From positions 41,836,012-41,900,011 of the forward strand of contig CM059971.1 of NCBI GenBank assembly GCA_030490835.1: 64,000 nt of DNA, in the 5' to 3' direction. The position numbers were made by a program, and so were the translations under genes. The notes below the pieces were generated by a model. The model saw nothing but the letters and a program-made list of their open reading frames with translations. It was not told where the DNA came from and searched no databases. Shown here piece after piece: positions 11,224 through 21,010 of the stretch (its first letter is position 1; each line of letters begins with the position of its first letter). Origin of the DNA: Annona cherimola (Eukaryota; Streptophyta; Magnoliopsida; Magnoliales; Annonaceae).

Positions 11224-12348
11224 GCAAACCGATCTAATACCCAAAATTTTGTTCAAAATAATAAGCCACCTGGTTTCCTTAGAAACCATTGAACCCTCCT
11301 TCATTTCAGACCCAACAAGCTTTACCAACCTGCACCACCTCAAGCACAACCCACCGAGTCCATGCTCGAAAATATCATTCTAATGCTTAAGAAAAATGAT
11401 GAAAGAATGGACCAAATGCAAACCCACATCAAGTTGCTTGAAAATCAAATTGCTCAAAATGCCACAGCCTCATCTCAAAGAAACTAGGGTAAACTCCCTA
11501 GTCAACCTGAAGTAAATCCTAGGGAGCAGGTGTAGGCGGTTACCTTGCGTTGTGGAAAGCAGCTCAACCCACCTCATAGGGTCATAAAAAAGGATGCCGA
11601 GCAGAAAAAGAAGCGAGGAGAGGAGCCACAACTAGAACCAGTGGTGGAAAAGCCATATGTACCACCACCTCCTTACCAGCCTCCTCTCCCCTTTCCACAA
11701 AGGTAAAGACTGGCTAAGCTCCAAAAGCAGTTCGAGAAGTTTGTCTCAACTCTCAAAAACCTGTCTATAAATGTGCCCTTCATAGACATGCTTTCTCAGA
11801 TGCCGGCTTATGCAAAATTTCTCAAGGATATGCTATCCAACAAAAGAAAACTCGAGGAGTACAGAACCATTTTGCTTACTGAGGAGTGCAGCACCATTTT
11901 GCAACACAAGTTACCTGAGAAGCTAAAAGACCCTGGAAGTTTCTCCATTCCATGTGCTCTTGGAAATGTCCAAATCCGCAAAGCACTATGTGATCTCGAA
12001 GCCAGTGTAAGTCTAATCCCACTTTCAATATGTAAAAATCTGAACATGGGTGATCCGAAACTAACATCTATGTCTCTCCAGCTGGTCGACCGATCAATTA
12101 AATTTCCAGTTGGCATCCTTTAAGACGTACCTTTGAAAGTTGGCAAATTATTCATCCCAGTCGACTTTGTGGTCCTCGACATGGAGGAGGATCGCCAAAT
12201 CCCAATCATTCTCGGGCGACCTTTCTTAGCCACCGCTGGAGCAATTATAAACGTCAAGAATGGCCGACTTTCACTAACAGTTGGAGATGAATAGATCAAA
12301 TTTAATCTTTCTGAGGCAACAAAGCAACTGTTAACTAATAACTCTTGC
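11224..12348 (+). pseudogene. pro: Athila-like copy 1 gag C-terminus and aspartic protease
   Basis: Past the stop the same coding layer continues, with further stops near 11485, 11533 and 11705. A proline-rich linker is followed by the protease segment (frame 11773-12123). The active-site triad region reads DLEAS at 11992-12006, where Athila and other gypsy proteases normally have D-x-G-A. The Gly codon GGA has become GAA, so catalysis is unlikely. A TAA at 12121-12123 breaks the frame. Beyond it the flap and ILGRPFLATAGA words typical of the domain end are readable to ~12290. Confidence 0.83.
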
Positions 12349-13265
12349 TTGCGGGTCAACGTCATCAACCCTTTGCCAATCAAAGAAAAGGATGACTTAG
12401 TAGAGGTATGTATCATTCAGGGTGCAACTGTTGAAAATAATAACCCTGAATTATCAGCTTGTGCAGCTCTCTTTGATGGAGCACCTTTCATCTCACCGAC
12501 TGCCGATTCACCTCATGAAAAGTTGGATGCAGACTTCAATTTTTCTTCATCAACAAAAAAGGAAGAAGCACCAAAGGTATAACTTAAACCTCTTCCTAAA
12601 AATCTCAGGTATGCATTTCTTGGCCCAAATGATACTTATCCAGTCATAATCAACGCAAATCTTTCCAAATCGCAAGCTGATGAACTATTAAATGTGCTAA
12701 GAAGACATAGGAAGGCGATTGGCTACTACATTAATGACCTACCTGGTATCAGTCCTTCTCTATGCATGCACAGAATTTTAATGGAAGAAAATTGTAAACA
12801 AGCATTGAACCTCAAACGCGTCTGAATCCAAACATGAAAGAAGTGGTGAAAAAGGAAATTTTAAAACTTCTTGATGCTGGAATCATCTACCCTATTTTTG
12901 ATAGCAGTTGGGTAAGCCCTGTACATGTTGTACCAAAGAAAAGCGGTATGACTGTCGTAATAAATGATAAAAATGAACTTATACCCACAAGGACAGTCAC
13001 AGGTTGGCGAATGTGTATTGATTATCGCAAATTAAACATTGCCACCCGAAAGGATCATTTCCCCTTGCCTTTCATTGATCAAATGCTTGAAAGACTTGCC
13101 AATCACTCTTACTTCTGCTATTTGGATGGGTACTCTGGCTACTTTCAGATTCCTATTCACCCACAGGATCAAGAGAAAACCACTTTCACTTGTCCATATG
13201 ACACATTTGCATACAGACGCATGCCTTTCGGTCTTTGTAATGCACTTGCCGCTTTTCAATGATGC
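12349..13265 (+). pseudogene. RT: Athila-like copy 1 reverse transcriptase, N-terminal half
   Basis: The linker (12349-12582) precedes readable words such as LKPLPKNLRYAFLG after a stop at 12580. The RT palm starts at 12834 with KKEILKLLDAGIIYPI, WVSPVHVVPKK, WRMCIDYRKLN and DGYSGYFQI (first catalytic Asp), and MPFGLCNALAAFQ. RT copies genomic RNA to cDNA in the particle. The frame ends at TGA 13260-13262, where related elements have an Arg codon CGA, so this looks like a CpG transition. The rest of RT follows in the same frame from 13266. Confidence 0.88.
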
Positions 13266-14597
13266 ATGATGGCCATATTTTCTGATTACATTGAACACAT
13301 AATGGAGGTGTTTAAGGATGATTTTTCTGTTTATGGCACTACATTTGAATCATGCTTATCCAACCTATCTAAGGTTTTACAAAGATGCGAAGAAATCAAT
13401 CTGGTGTTGAATTGGGAAAAATGTCACTTCATGGTACAGGAAGGGATTATGTTAGGACATTTAGTCTCAAGCAGAGGTATTGAGGTTGACCGGGCAAAAA
13501 TCGAGGTCATTGAAAAATTACCGCCACCCAACTTGGTCAAAGGAATTCGGAGTTTCCTGAGACATGTCGGTTTCTATCGGCATTTTATTAAAGATTTTTC
13601 TAAAATTGCTAAGTCATTAACTAACCTGCTAAATCAAGATGTAAAATTTAATTTTTCTGATGACCGTTTAAATTCATTTTGCAGGTTGAAAAAGGCTTTG
13701 ACCACTGCCCCAATCATACAGCCACCTTACTGGAACCTACCATTTGAGATCATGTGCGATGCAAGTGACCATGCGGTTGGAGCTATTTTGGGCCAACGGA
13801 AAGATAACAAACCAGTAGTGATTTATTATGCAAGCAAAACTCTAGATGATGCTCAAGTCAACTATGTAACCACTGAAAAAGAATTACTAGCTGTTGTTTT
13901 TGCCATTGATAAATTCCGTTCTTATCTTGTAGGGTCAAAGGTGATTGTCTACACAGACCATGCGCCCATTCGTTATTTAATTGCCAAGAAAAATGCTAAA
14001 CCAAGGTTGATTCGTTGGATTTTGCTATTACAAGAATTTGATCTTGAAATCCGAGACAAAAAGGGCACAGAGAATGTGGTAGCTAATCATCTATCAAGAC
14101 TGCCATTAACTGGGAAAATGGATCTAAATAAAAATGATCAAATTAACGAGGAATTTCCTGATGAATCCCTGCTTTCACTAAAAGAAACATCAATGCCATG
14201 GTATGGAGACATTGTTAATTATTTGGTTTGTAAAGAAATTCCATCCAATTTCAGCTATCAACAGAAAAAGAGATTCATGGCGGATGTGAAATACTACATA
14301 TGGGAGGACCCATACCTTTACAACAGATGCGGTGACGGTCTAATTCGCCGATGTGTACCAAACGAAGAAATCCAAAGCATTCTTTATCACTGTCATTCTT
14401 CACCATATGGTGGACACATGGGTCCCACCAAAACTGCAGCAAAAATCTTACAATCAGGTTTTTTCTGGCCCACTTTATTAAAAGATGCTCGATCTTTTAC
14501 ACTGACCTGTGACAGGTGCCAAAGAATAGGAAACATTTCAAAGCGAAACGAGATGCCACTCACAAGCATTCTAGAGGTCGAACCATTCGATGTCTAG
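13266..14597 (+). pseudogene. RT-RH-IN: Athila-like copy 1 RT C-terminal half, RNase H and integrase zinc domain
   Basis: This 443-codon frame carries the RT catalytic loop as FKDD, with Lys where FMDD or YxDD is expected. The RT thumb follows ([16 protein letters not shown]). RNase H has [11 protein letters not shown], the TEKELLAVV acid and YTDHAPI, but the last acid, normally ADHLS, reads ANHLS (GAT to AAT at 14085-14087). The integrase HHCC domain follows, with His residues in [11 protein letters not shown] and Cys residues in CDRCQR. The frame ends at TAG 14595-14597, a Trp-to-stop change in the conserved WGMDF word. Confidence 0.88.
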
Positions 14598-15323
14598 GGC
14601 ATGGATTTCATGGGACCTTTCCCATCCTCATTCAACAACCAGTACATACTTCTGGCAGTTGATTACGTAACTAGATGGGTGGAGGCGATCGCTTCTCCAA
14701 CAAATGACTCATAGGTGGTCGCCAAATTCTTAAAACGCAACATTTTTACCAGATTTGGTGTACCACGAGCAATCGTAAGTGACGAAGGAAGCCACTTTTG
14801 TAACAAGCAAATGGAGCAACTGCTCAAGAAATATGGGGTCACACATAAAATTGCCACCCCATACCACCCACAAACAAGTGGTCAGGCTGAAATCTCTAAC
14901 CGCGAGATTAAACACATACTCGAGAAGACGGTATCCCAATCACGACGAGATTGGTCAAAGAAACTCGATGATGCTCTTTGGGCATACCGTACTGCATTCA
15001 AGACTCCGATCGAAACAACACCCTTTCGACTAGTCTATGGAAAATCATGCCACTTGCCTGTAGAGCTGGAGCACAAAGCATATTGGGCAATCAAATTTTG
15101 AAATTTTAATCTGAAATCTGCTGGAGAAAGGCGCCTACTACAACTCGATGAACTTGAAGAAATTCGACTCGACGCCTATGAAAATTCAAAGATGTACAAG
15201 GAGAAGACAAAATTTTGGCATGACAAACACATTCGTCAGAAGGTAATCAAAGCTAATGACTTGGTTTTGCTTTTTAACTCTCTAATTTAAATTGTTTCCA
15301 GGAAAATTTTGGCATGACAAACA
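14598..15323 (+). pseudogene. IN: Athila-like copy 1 integrase core, truncated at 3' end
   Basis: The DDE core is complete in outline: GMDFMGPF (first Asp), then IVSDEGSHF (second Asp) and [14 protein letters not shown] (Glu). A TAG at 14712-14714 and a TGA near 15099 interrupt it. The C-terminal domain is readable to the ANDLVLLFN and IVSRK words and then breaks off at ~15306. Copy 2 in this window has about 170 more bp of pol here, so the end of pol, the PPT and the 3' LTR are deleted. Confidence 0.85.
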
Positions 15324-15327
15324 CATT
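15303..15327. repeat. Templated filler: 25-bp copy of 15209-15233
   Basis: The 25 bases at 15303-15327 repeat 15209-15233 exactly and lie precisely at the deletion junction between Athila-like pol and the host LTR. Short identities sit at both borders (AAAA on the left, CATT on the right). This is the pattern expected from end joining with local template copying. Confidence 0.85.
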
Positions 15328-15905
15328 GATTTTGGTCAAGATCTCTACCACCCCCTGCTGTAGCTCTTATTTTCATTTATTATTTTTATTTTTAATTATT
15401 TAAATTTAAATAAAAGTCAAAGGTAATTAATTGAAAAGATAAGCTTCCTTTTTCATCTCCATTTCACGTTCCATCTTAACCCTTGATTCGTGATTTTCAT
15501 CACATCTTAAACCATTCATCATGTCCATCATAATATTTTGGGCATCCATAAAAAGTTTTATCTCAATCCAACGTCCGGATTGCAAGTTATGAATTTTTCT
15601 TCAATTTTTCACTAAAATCCAAAATTCTATTAAAATATCAAAAAGTATTGCTATTTCATCCTGTAGTGATTAAATCTCCTTTTTGCCTTTTTGTGATTAA
15701 GTTAATCCAAGTGATTAACTCTTAATCACGTGTCTTAATCCCAAGGCTACTATTCACGTGCACTATTCATCCGAATTTCATAAATAATTATTTTAATCTC
15801 TATTCCTATATATTTTCATACCCATGAATGTACATTTTCCAAATATATTACCTAGGATTTACAACCCTAGGGTTTTATACACGTGTCTACGATCGGGGTT
15901 TCATA
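15324..15905 (-). mobile_element. 5' LTR of antisense element, second segment
   Basis: Parallels 4211-6057 of the sister LTR without the hAT insertion, including the empty hAT site CCCATGAATGTAC near 15822. It ends TTTCATA at 15905, where TTTCACA is expected, a single terminal C-to-T change. The target duplication CCGTG follows at once. Confidence 0.9.
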
Positions 15906-15910
15906 CCGTG
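15906..15910. repeat. Target-site duplication CCGTG (right copy)
   Basis: Matches 1724-1728. Removing 1729-15910 restores a continuous reading frame in the interrupted leader ORF. Confidence 0.93.
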
Positions 15911-16286
15911 GTTTAGATTTGATGCAGGATATATTCAGTTTCGATACGGAACACCATAGGCACAGATTGACTGCCGAGAGAGGGAGGCTGCCCAGGAATG
16001 CCAGGAAGCTCTGGCCAGGGGAGAGGAAGTAATGGAGCAACCCCCTCCGAAACAGCCTGGCGAGGTCATCCTACGGGTCATAGAGTTAGAGGTTATGCCC
16101 GAATCCCCACCTCCCGCCCCTCCAGCAAATGATGATGAGGACCCTATAGAATGGTCCGATAGTGAAGATGAGGACGAGAACCCAGGACCTCCTGATTGGT
16201 CTGATACCAGTACGGTCACTGAGGAACCCACACAAGTACCCTTTAGTATCAGAAGGTTCCCGAGGTTAAGGAGAAGCGGACGATAA
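15911..16286 (+). pseudogene. Extra ORF ahead of gag, second part
   Basis: The frame runs from the insertion site through WFRFDAGYIQFRYG, a TAG stop near 15957, then an Ala/Glu-rich helix-like stretch and an open 84-codon end from 16032. The C-terminal part is Pro-rich and very acidic (NDDEDPIEWSDSEDEDE) and closes with a basic tail (RRFPRLRRSGR) before TAA. I do not recognise the family. An acidic, disordered accessory protein is the best description, and regulation or RNA binding would be guesses. It precedes gag by about 260 bp. Confidence 0.5.
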
Positions 16287-16543
16287 AAGGGACGGGAATC
16301 AAGAAGACACAACCACCGCCATTGCCAAAACATTTTATTTTATTTATAAATATGTAAATATTATTTGGAACAGGTACATAAGGATAAGCTAGTCTATGTA
16401 CGAAAGTTTGACTTATGTATAAATAGTTTGTTGATGATATATGTGAATAATGATATATGTGAATTATGTGATCATGTGATTATGTATTTGAATTTATTTA
16501 AGTATATCATGATGAATATCGATGTTATACTAATGAATGTTTT
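16287..16543 (+). other. AT-rich spacer before gag
   Basis: Non-coding stretch with a short direct repeat, ATGATATATGTGAAT, around 16433-16465. No promoter or splice signal can be assigned with confidence. Confidence 0.5.
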
Positions 16544-17572
16544 ATGAAGTTGAAAATGCCGCTCACCAGAGCTAAAGTAAGAGCCAACAAAGGAAAGGCT
16601 CCAATGGAAATAATAGTTGATCAAGCAAGGGGTGAAGCCAGTAAAAGAACGTATAGGGCAGAATCCGAAGAGCAATCCTCTAGGACCCGCCCACGGCAAG
16701 AGGAAATCCCTAGACCTAAAGCAGAGGTCAATATAGAAGAAAGAATAGCTGCGGCAATTGAGAAAGCTATGCAACAATGGACAGCCCAGGCTGCTGATTT
16801 ATTACAAGAAATGCAGAACCAGCAGGCCCCGCCATCAAGAGGAGATGAGGAAAGACCAGGTCCTTCGCCTAACCCCGAGACATCAAGGGGAATGGAGGAT
16901 AGTCTCCTTGAGGCCGACAGAAAGGCTATCAATGCCTTTCTTGCCCAGCGCCCGCCTAAGTTTGCAGGGGAACCAGACCCCCTCATTGCAGAGCAGTGGA
17001 TCACAGAAATTAAGAAATTATTCAGGATATCGCCCTGCAATGATCAGTAGAAAGTGTTGTGCACCACCCACCTACTGATAAAGGATGCTTATGAATGGTG
17101 GGAGACGCTAATAGTCACTATGCCACATCCGGAGCAAGTTACGTGGCATGAATTTTTGGAGGAATTCAATAAAGAATATCTCCCTGTAGGGCTACAGAGC
17201 CAGAGGGTGATAAAGTTTGAGAAACTCTACCAAGGCAGGATACGACAGTCACAGAATATGCCACAAAGTTCAACGCCTTGGTACGATATGTGTCGTGGAT
17301 TGCCAATGTGCCGGAAAATAAGGCACAAAGGTTCCAGAGGGGATTAAGGCCCCAGCTGAGAGAGGGGTTAGCCCCGTTACTAATAAAAGACTATGCCTCT
17401 AGCATTAAAAGGGCTAGGGCAATGGAAATGGAGTCAATGAGGACTCAAGAGCTTAGGCAAGCTCAAAAATAATTCTTTACAGCTTCCAAGGAAGGTTAGG
17501 CTAATAAAGGAAAAAGGGTAATCGCTGGGAAAAAGAAGATCGGCGACAAGACAAAAAGCACCCCGACTTGTA
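16544..17572 (+). pseudogene. gag: Chromovirus gag, capsid part
   Basis: Likely start at 16544 or the second ATG at 16556 (MPLTRAKVR). A basic N-terminus and a coiled-coil-like stretch with IEKAMQQW lead into the gag domain (FLAQRPPKFAGEPDPLIAEQW, then AYEWWETL, and TWHEFLEEFNKEYLP). TAG at 17048-17050 replaces a sense codon inside the frame. A frameshift near 17260 moves the rest to the 17278-17472 frame (VRYVSWIANVPENKAQRFQRGL), which ends at TAA 17470-17472. The domain order and words match Tekay/Del-type chromovirus gag. Not functional as it stands. Confidence 0.87.
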
Positions 17573-18342
17573 GAGCTTGCCACAAACGTCATTCAGGCGA
17601 ATGTTTACAAGGAACGGGAAAATGCTACAAATGTGGCCAAGCTGGTCATGTGGCTCGAGACTGCGGGACCGACGAAGCCAAAATAATAAAGTGCTTCAAT
17701 TGTGGTCAAGTTGGACACATTTCGCCCAACTGTCCAAATAAGCCACAAGGAGCACCAGCCCGAGGGAGGCCAGCCCAGCAAAAGGTCCCCGCCATCGCCA
17801 ATCGACCCGGTACTGCTGCCAACCTAGTGCGTGTTCAATCCCTCACCCGAACGGAGTCACAAGAGATGGAGGAAAAAGAAATTACATATATGGTTTACAT
17901 TTTACGAAATTCTGCAGTAGCTTTATTTGATTCTGGAGCTACGCATTCATTTATATCATACCAATTCATAATCACACCCGCACTTCGGGTAGAAGAAACC
18001 AGTAATACTATACATGTAGAATTCCCAGTATATAGAATGACAAGTATAAATCAAATTTGCAAGACATGTCCTATCAAGATAGGAACAAAAATATAGGAAG
18101 CTGATCTTATCCTATTGACAATGACAGAATTTGATGTCATACTAGGGATGGATTGGCTAAGTCAATGGGGTGCCACAATTGATCACAGAAATAAAAAGGT
18201 GCAATTTGAAATACCAAAAGATGAAATAAAGATCAGTAAAATAAGACAGCCAGAAAACACAATAAGAATGGTATCAGCTGTGAAAGCAGCTAAGCTGATA
18301 CGCCAACAATGTACAACCTATCTGGTCTCTATAAACACCTGA
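17573..18342 (+). pseudogene. pro: Chromovirus nucleocapsid zinc knuckles and protease
   Basis: Three Cys-His clusters are readable: CRACHKRHSGEC, then CYKCGQAGHVARDC and CFNCGQVGHISPNC. The last two are canonical CX2CX4HX4C knuckles that bind RNA. The protease follows, with its active site intact as LFDSGATHSFIS (Asp codon 17929-17931). A TAG at ~18094 and a Met-less restart at 18115 split the domain before ILGMDWL, the conserved end of chromovirus protease. The segment ends at TGA 18340-18342. About 50-60 codons that normally join protease to RT are missing. Confidence 0.87.
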
Positions 18343-19060
18343 GTCAAAAGTACAGATTCAAGATTTATTAGATAAAGAATTTATTAGACCCAGTGCATCA
18401 CCTTGGGGAGCTCCAATACTATTTGTAAAAAAAAAAAGATGGGAGTTTGAGACTCTGTATTGATTACAGAGAATTGAATAAAGTAACAGTTAAGAATAAG
18501 TACCCACTCCCAAGAATAGATGATCTCTTTGATCAGTTAAAAGGAGTTTCTACATTTTCAAAAATTGATTTACAGTCAAGTTACCACCAGTTGAGGATAT
18601 GTCCAAAGGACATCCATAAAACAACATTTAGAACAAGATATGGGCATTATGAATTCTTAGTCATGCCATTTGGACTAACGAATGCCTCAGCTGTATTTAA
18701 GGATAGTATTGAAAATTCTACGAAGGAAGAAATTATATGCTAAATTCAAGAAATGTGAGTTTTGGTTGAAACAGGTAGCCTTTCTCGACCACATTATATC
18801 CGAGAAGGGAGTACAGGTATATCCTCAAAAGATTGAGGCAATAACAAAGTGGACACAACCAACGAATATCACAGAAATTAGAAGTTTTCTAGGGCTAGCT
18901 GGCTACTACAGAAGATTTATGGAAGGATTCTCACAATTGCCAGCTCCACTCACAAAGCTGACAAGGAAAGGAGTTAGGTATGAATGGACACAGGAATGTG
19001 AGAATAACTTCCAAGAATTAAAGAAAAGACTGGTAAAAGTGCCAATTCTAACGCTACCTA
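18343..19060 (+). pseudogene. RT: Chromovirus reverse transcriptase with catalytic loop deleted
   Basis: Readable words are [19 protein letters not shown] (before a frameshift in an A-run at 18429-18438), then [25 protein letters not shown] and [15 protein letters not shown], which has the first catalytic Asp, and [12 protein letters not shown]. After ~18700 the frame jumps directly to [12 protein letters not shown]. The intervening ~45-50 residues, which carry the second and third catalytic Asp (IDDI/VDD loop), are absent and the frame shifts. The thumb ([12 protein letters not shown]) follows. This enzyme could not polymerise DNA. Confidence 0.87.
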
Positions 19061-19425
19061 CGGAGAAGGAAGGGTTTGTGATTTATAGTCATGCCTCAAA
19101 GAAAGGATTAGGATGTGTACTGATGCAAAATGGAAAAGTTATATCATACGCATCCAGGAAACTCAAGCCAAATGAGGTAAACTATCCAACCCATGACTTA
19201 GAATTGGCAGCAGTAGTCTTTGCCTTGAAATTTTGGAGACATTATTTGTATGGAGTTAAATGTGAGGTCTATACTGATCACAAAAGCCTCAAGTACATTT
19301 TTACTCAAAAAGAGTTAAATATGAGGCAAAGAAGATGGCTCGAGTTACTTAAGGATTATGACCTCGACATTTTATATTATCCAGGCAAACCAATGTAGTA
19401 GCTGATGCTTTAAGTAGAAATATTA
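19061..19425 (+). pseudogene. RH: Chromovirus RNase H
   Basis: The domain has GLGCVLMQ, then [26 protein letters not shown] cut by normal sequence, [12 protein letters not shown] and the [12 protein letters not shown] word. The first catalytic Asp of the YSDAS word is His (CAT at 19090-19092). The final word VADALSR is present only after a one-base frameshift at ~19395, so the fourth acid is out of frame. Confidence 0.85.
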
Positions 19426-20440
19426 GCTTAGCACATCTCATCACAATAGAAGAAAGCTACTACAAGAATTGAGATAATTAGAATTAATTATCAGCCCATC
19501 TGGGGTACAAGTTAGATCGTCACAATTATAAATCCAGTCAAATCTATTTGAGCAAATTAAAATAGCTCAATAAGAAAATGAAGATTTAAAGAATTATGTG
19601 GAGAAAATGATCAAGAAAAATCCCATGGAATATATATAAGATGAATATGAAATGTACAGATATAAGGGTCGCCTGTGTATACCCAACCAAGAAGAAATAA
19701 AGGAACAGATATTGAAAGAAACACATTTCTCTCCATTCTCGATGTATCCGGGTAGCACCAAGATGTATCAAGACATCAAAAGGATGTATTGGTAGAATAA
19801 TATGAAGAGTGAAATTGCTGAATATGTGGCCAAGTGCCAAACATGTCAAAGGGTTATGGCTGATCATCAAAGAACCCCTGGAAAATTACAGTCACTAGAA
19901 GTCCCATAATGGAAATGGGATGATATTACTATGGAATTTATTGAAGGATTGTTAAGAACCCAAAATGGAAATGGTGCTATATGGGTAATAGTTGATAGAT
20001 TATCAAAGGTAGTTCATTTCCTAGCTATTAAGAAAAATTTTACGGCTGAGCGACTGGCCAAAATTTATTATAAGGAGATAGTGAGACTGCATGGAGTACC
20101 TAAGTCAATAGTTTCCAATCGAGATTCCAGTTTTACATCTCAATTTTAGAAAAGTTTGCATCAAACCTTAGGTACACTGCTGAAGTTCAGTTCAACATTT
20201 CATCCTCAAACTGATGGGCAGACAGAAAGGGAAAATCAAATAGTTGAGGATATGCTAAAGATGTGCATAGTAGAATCTGGAGGATCATAGGATGAATATT
20301 TGGCTATAGCAGAATTTGCTTATAACAACAGTTATCAAGCAATTATTCAAATGGCCCCATTTGAGGCTTTATATGGATGGAAATGCAAAACTCCTCTAAA
20401 CTGGGATGAAGTGGGAGAACAGAAGTCAGCTCCAGACCTC
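19426..20440 (+). pseudogene. IN: Chromovirus integrase
   Basis: In the zinc domain the second His of the HPG word reads Tyr (SMYPGSTKMY), and the two Cys are kept in CQTCQR. In the core, the first acid word reads TMEF where MDF is usual. The second reads SNRDSSF where SDRD is usual (GAT to AAT at 20117-20119). The Glu word HPQTDGQTERENQ is intact. TAG, TAA or TGA stops lie near 19794, 19908, 20149, 20288 and 20442. This enzyme inserts cDNA into the chromosome; this copy cannot. Confidence 0.86.
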
Positions 20441-20974
20441 TAAAAAAGAATGACAGAAAAAGTTCAAGTGATTCGCCAGTGTATACTCACAGCCCAGAGC
20501 AGGCAAAAGAGTTACACCGATTGTAAAAGAAGGGATTTAAATATCCAAGTTGGGGATCACGTATTTGTCAAGGTAACGCCATTCAAAGGAGTCACCCGGT
20601 TTGGAAAGAGAGGAAAACTAAACCCAAGATATGTCGGGCCCTTTGAAGTTTTGGAAAAGATAGGCAACCTAGCCTACATAATAGCCCTGCCACCAACCCT
20701 AAGTGCCATCCACAACGTGTTTCACATTTTCATGCTCAGGAAATATATTTTCGATCCTACCCATGTGTTGATAGCAGAAAATTTGTCAATCCAAGAACAC
20801 TTGAACTATGAGAAAAGGTCAATCAAAATATTGGATTTTAAGATCAAGAAGCTTCAGAATAGAGAAATCGAGTATGTAAAGGTACAATGGAATCGATATT
20901 CAGAGTCCAAAGTCACTTGGAAGGTACGAGAAGAGATCGAAAGGAAATATCCTCAATTGTTCAAGGAAAAATAG
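20441..20974 (+). pseudogene. IN-CHD: Chromovirus integrase C-terminus with chromodomain
   Basis: A 174-codon open frame holds the integrase C-terminal (GPF/Y-type) domain, with VGDHVFVKV and NPRYVGPFEVLEKIG. A chromodomain follows at about the last 55 residues (IKILDFKIKKLQNREIEYVK, then VQWNRYSESKVTWKVREEI). In Tekay/Del chromoviruses this domain is thought to steer integration towards marked chromatin. It ends KYPQLFKEK at TAG 20972-20974, whose last bases begin the hairpin before the PPT. It is the best-kept coding part of this element. Confidence 0.88.
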
Positions 20975-20992
20975 GTTTCGGGACGAAACCTA
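20972..20992 (+). other. Inverted repeat just before the PPT
   Basis: Nine-base arms TAGGTTTCG and CGAAACCTA separated by GGA. The same arms occur in the antisense element at 6076-6094, and in weaker form in the young element at ~58820-58837. Confidence 0.85.
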
Positions 20993-20996
20993 TTAT

Positions 20997-21010
20997 AAGG
21001 GGGGGAGGAT
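20997..21010 (+). other. Polypurine tract of outer chromovirus
   Basis: AAGGGGGGGAGGAT lies directly before the 3' LTR terminus TGTGAAAC. It primes plus-strand DNA synthesis in LTR retrotransposons. Confidence 0.9.

Noticed and set aside
16032..16286. Host gene exon encoding an acidic protein
   Set aside because: It sits between PBS and gag, and its frame continues across the target site into the element leader, so it belongs to the retrotransposon.
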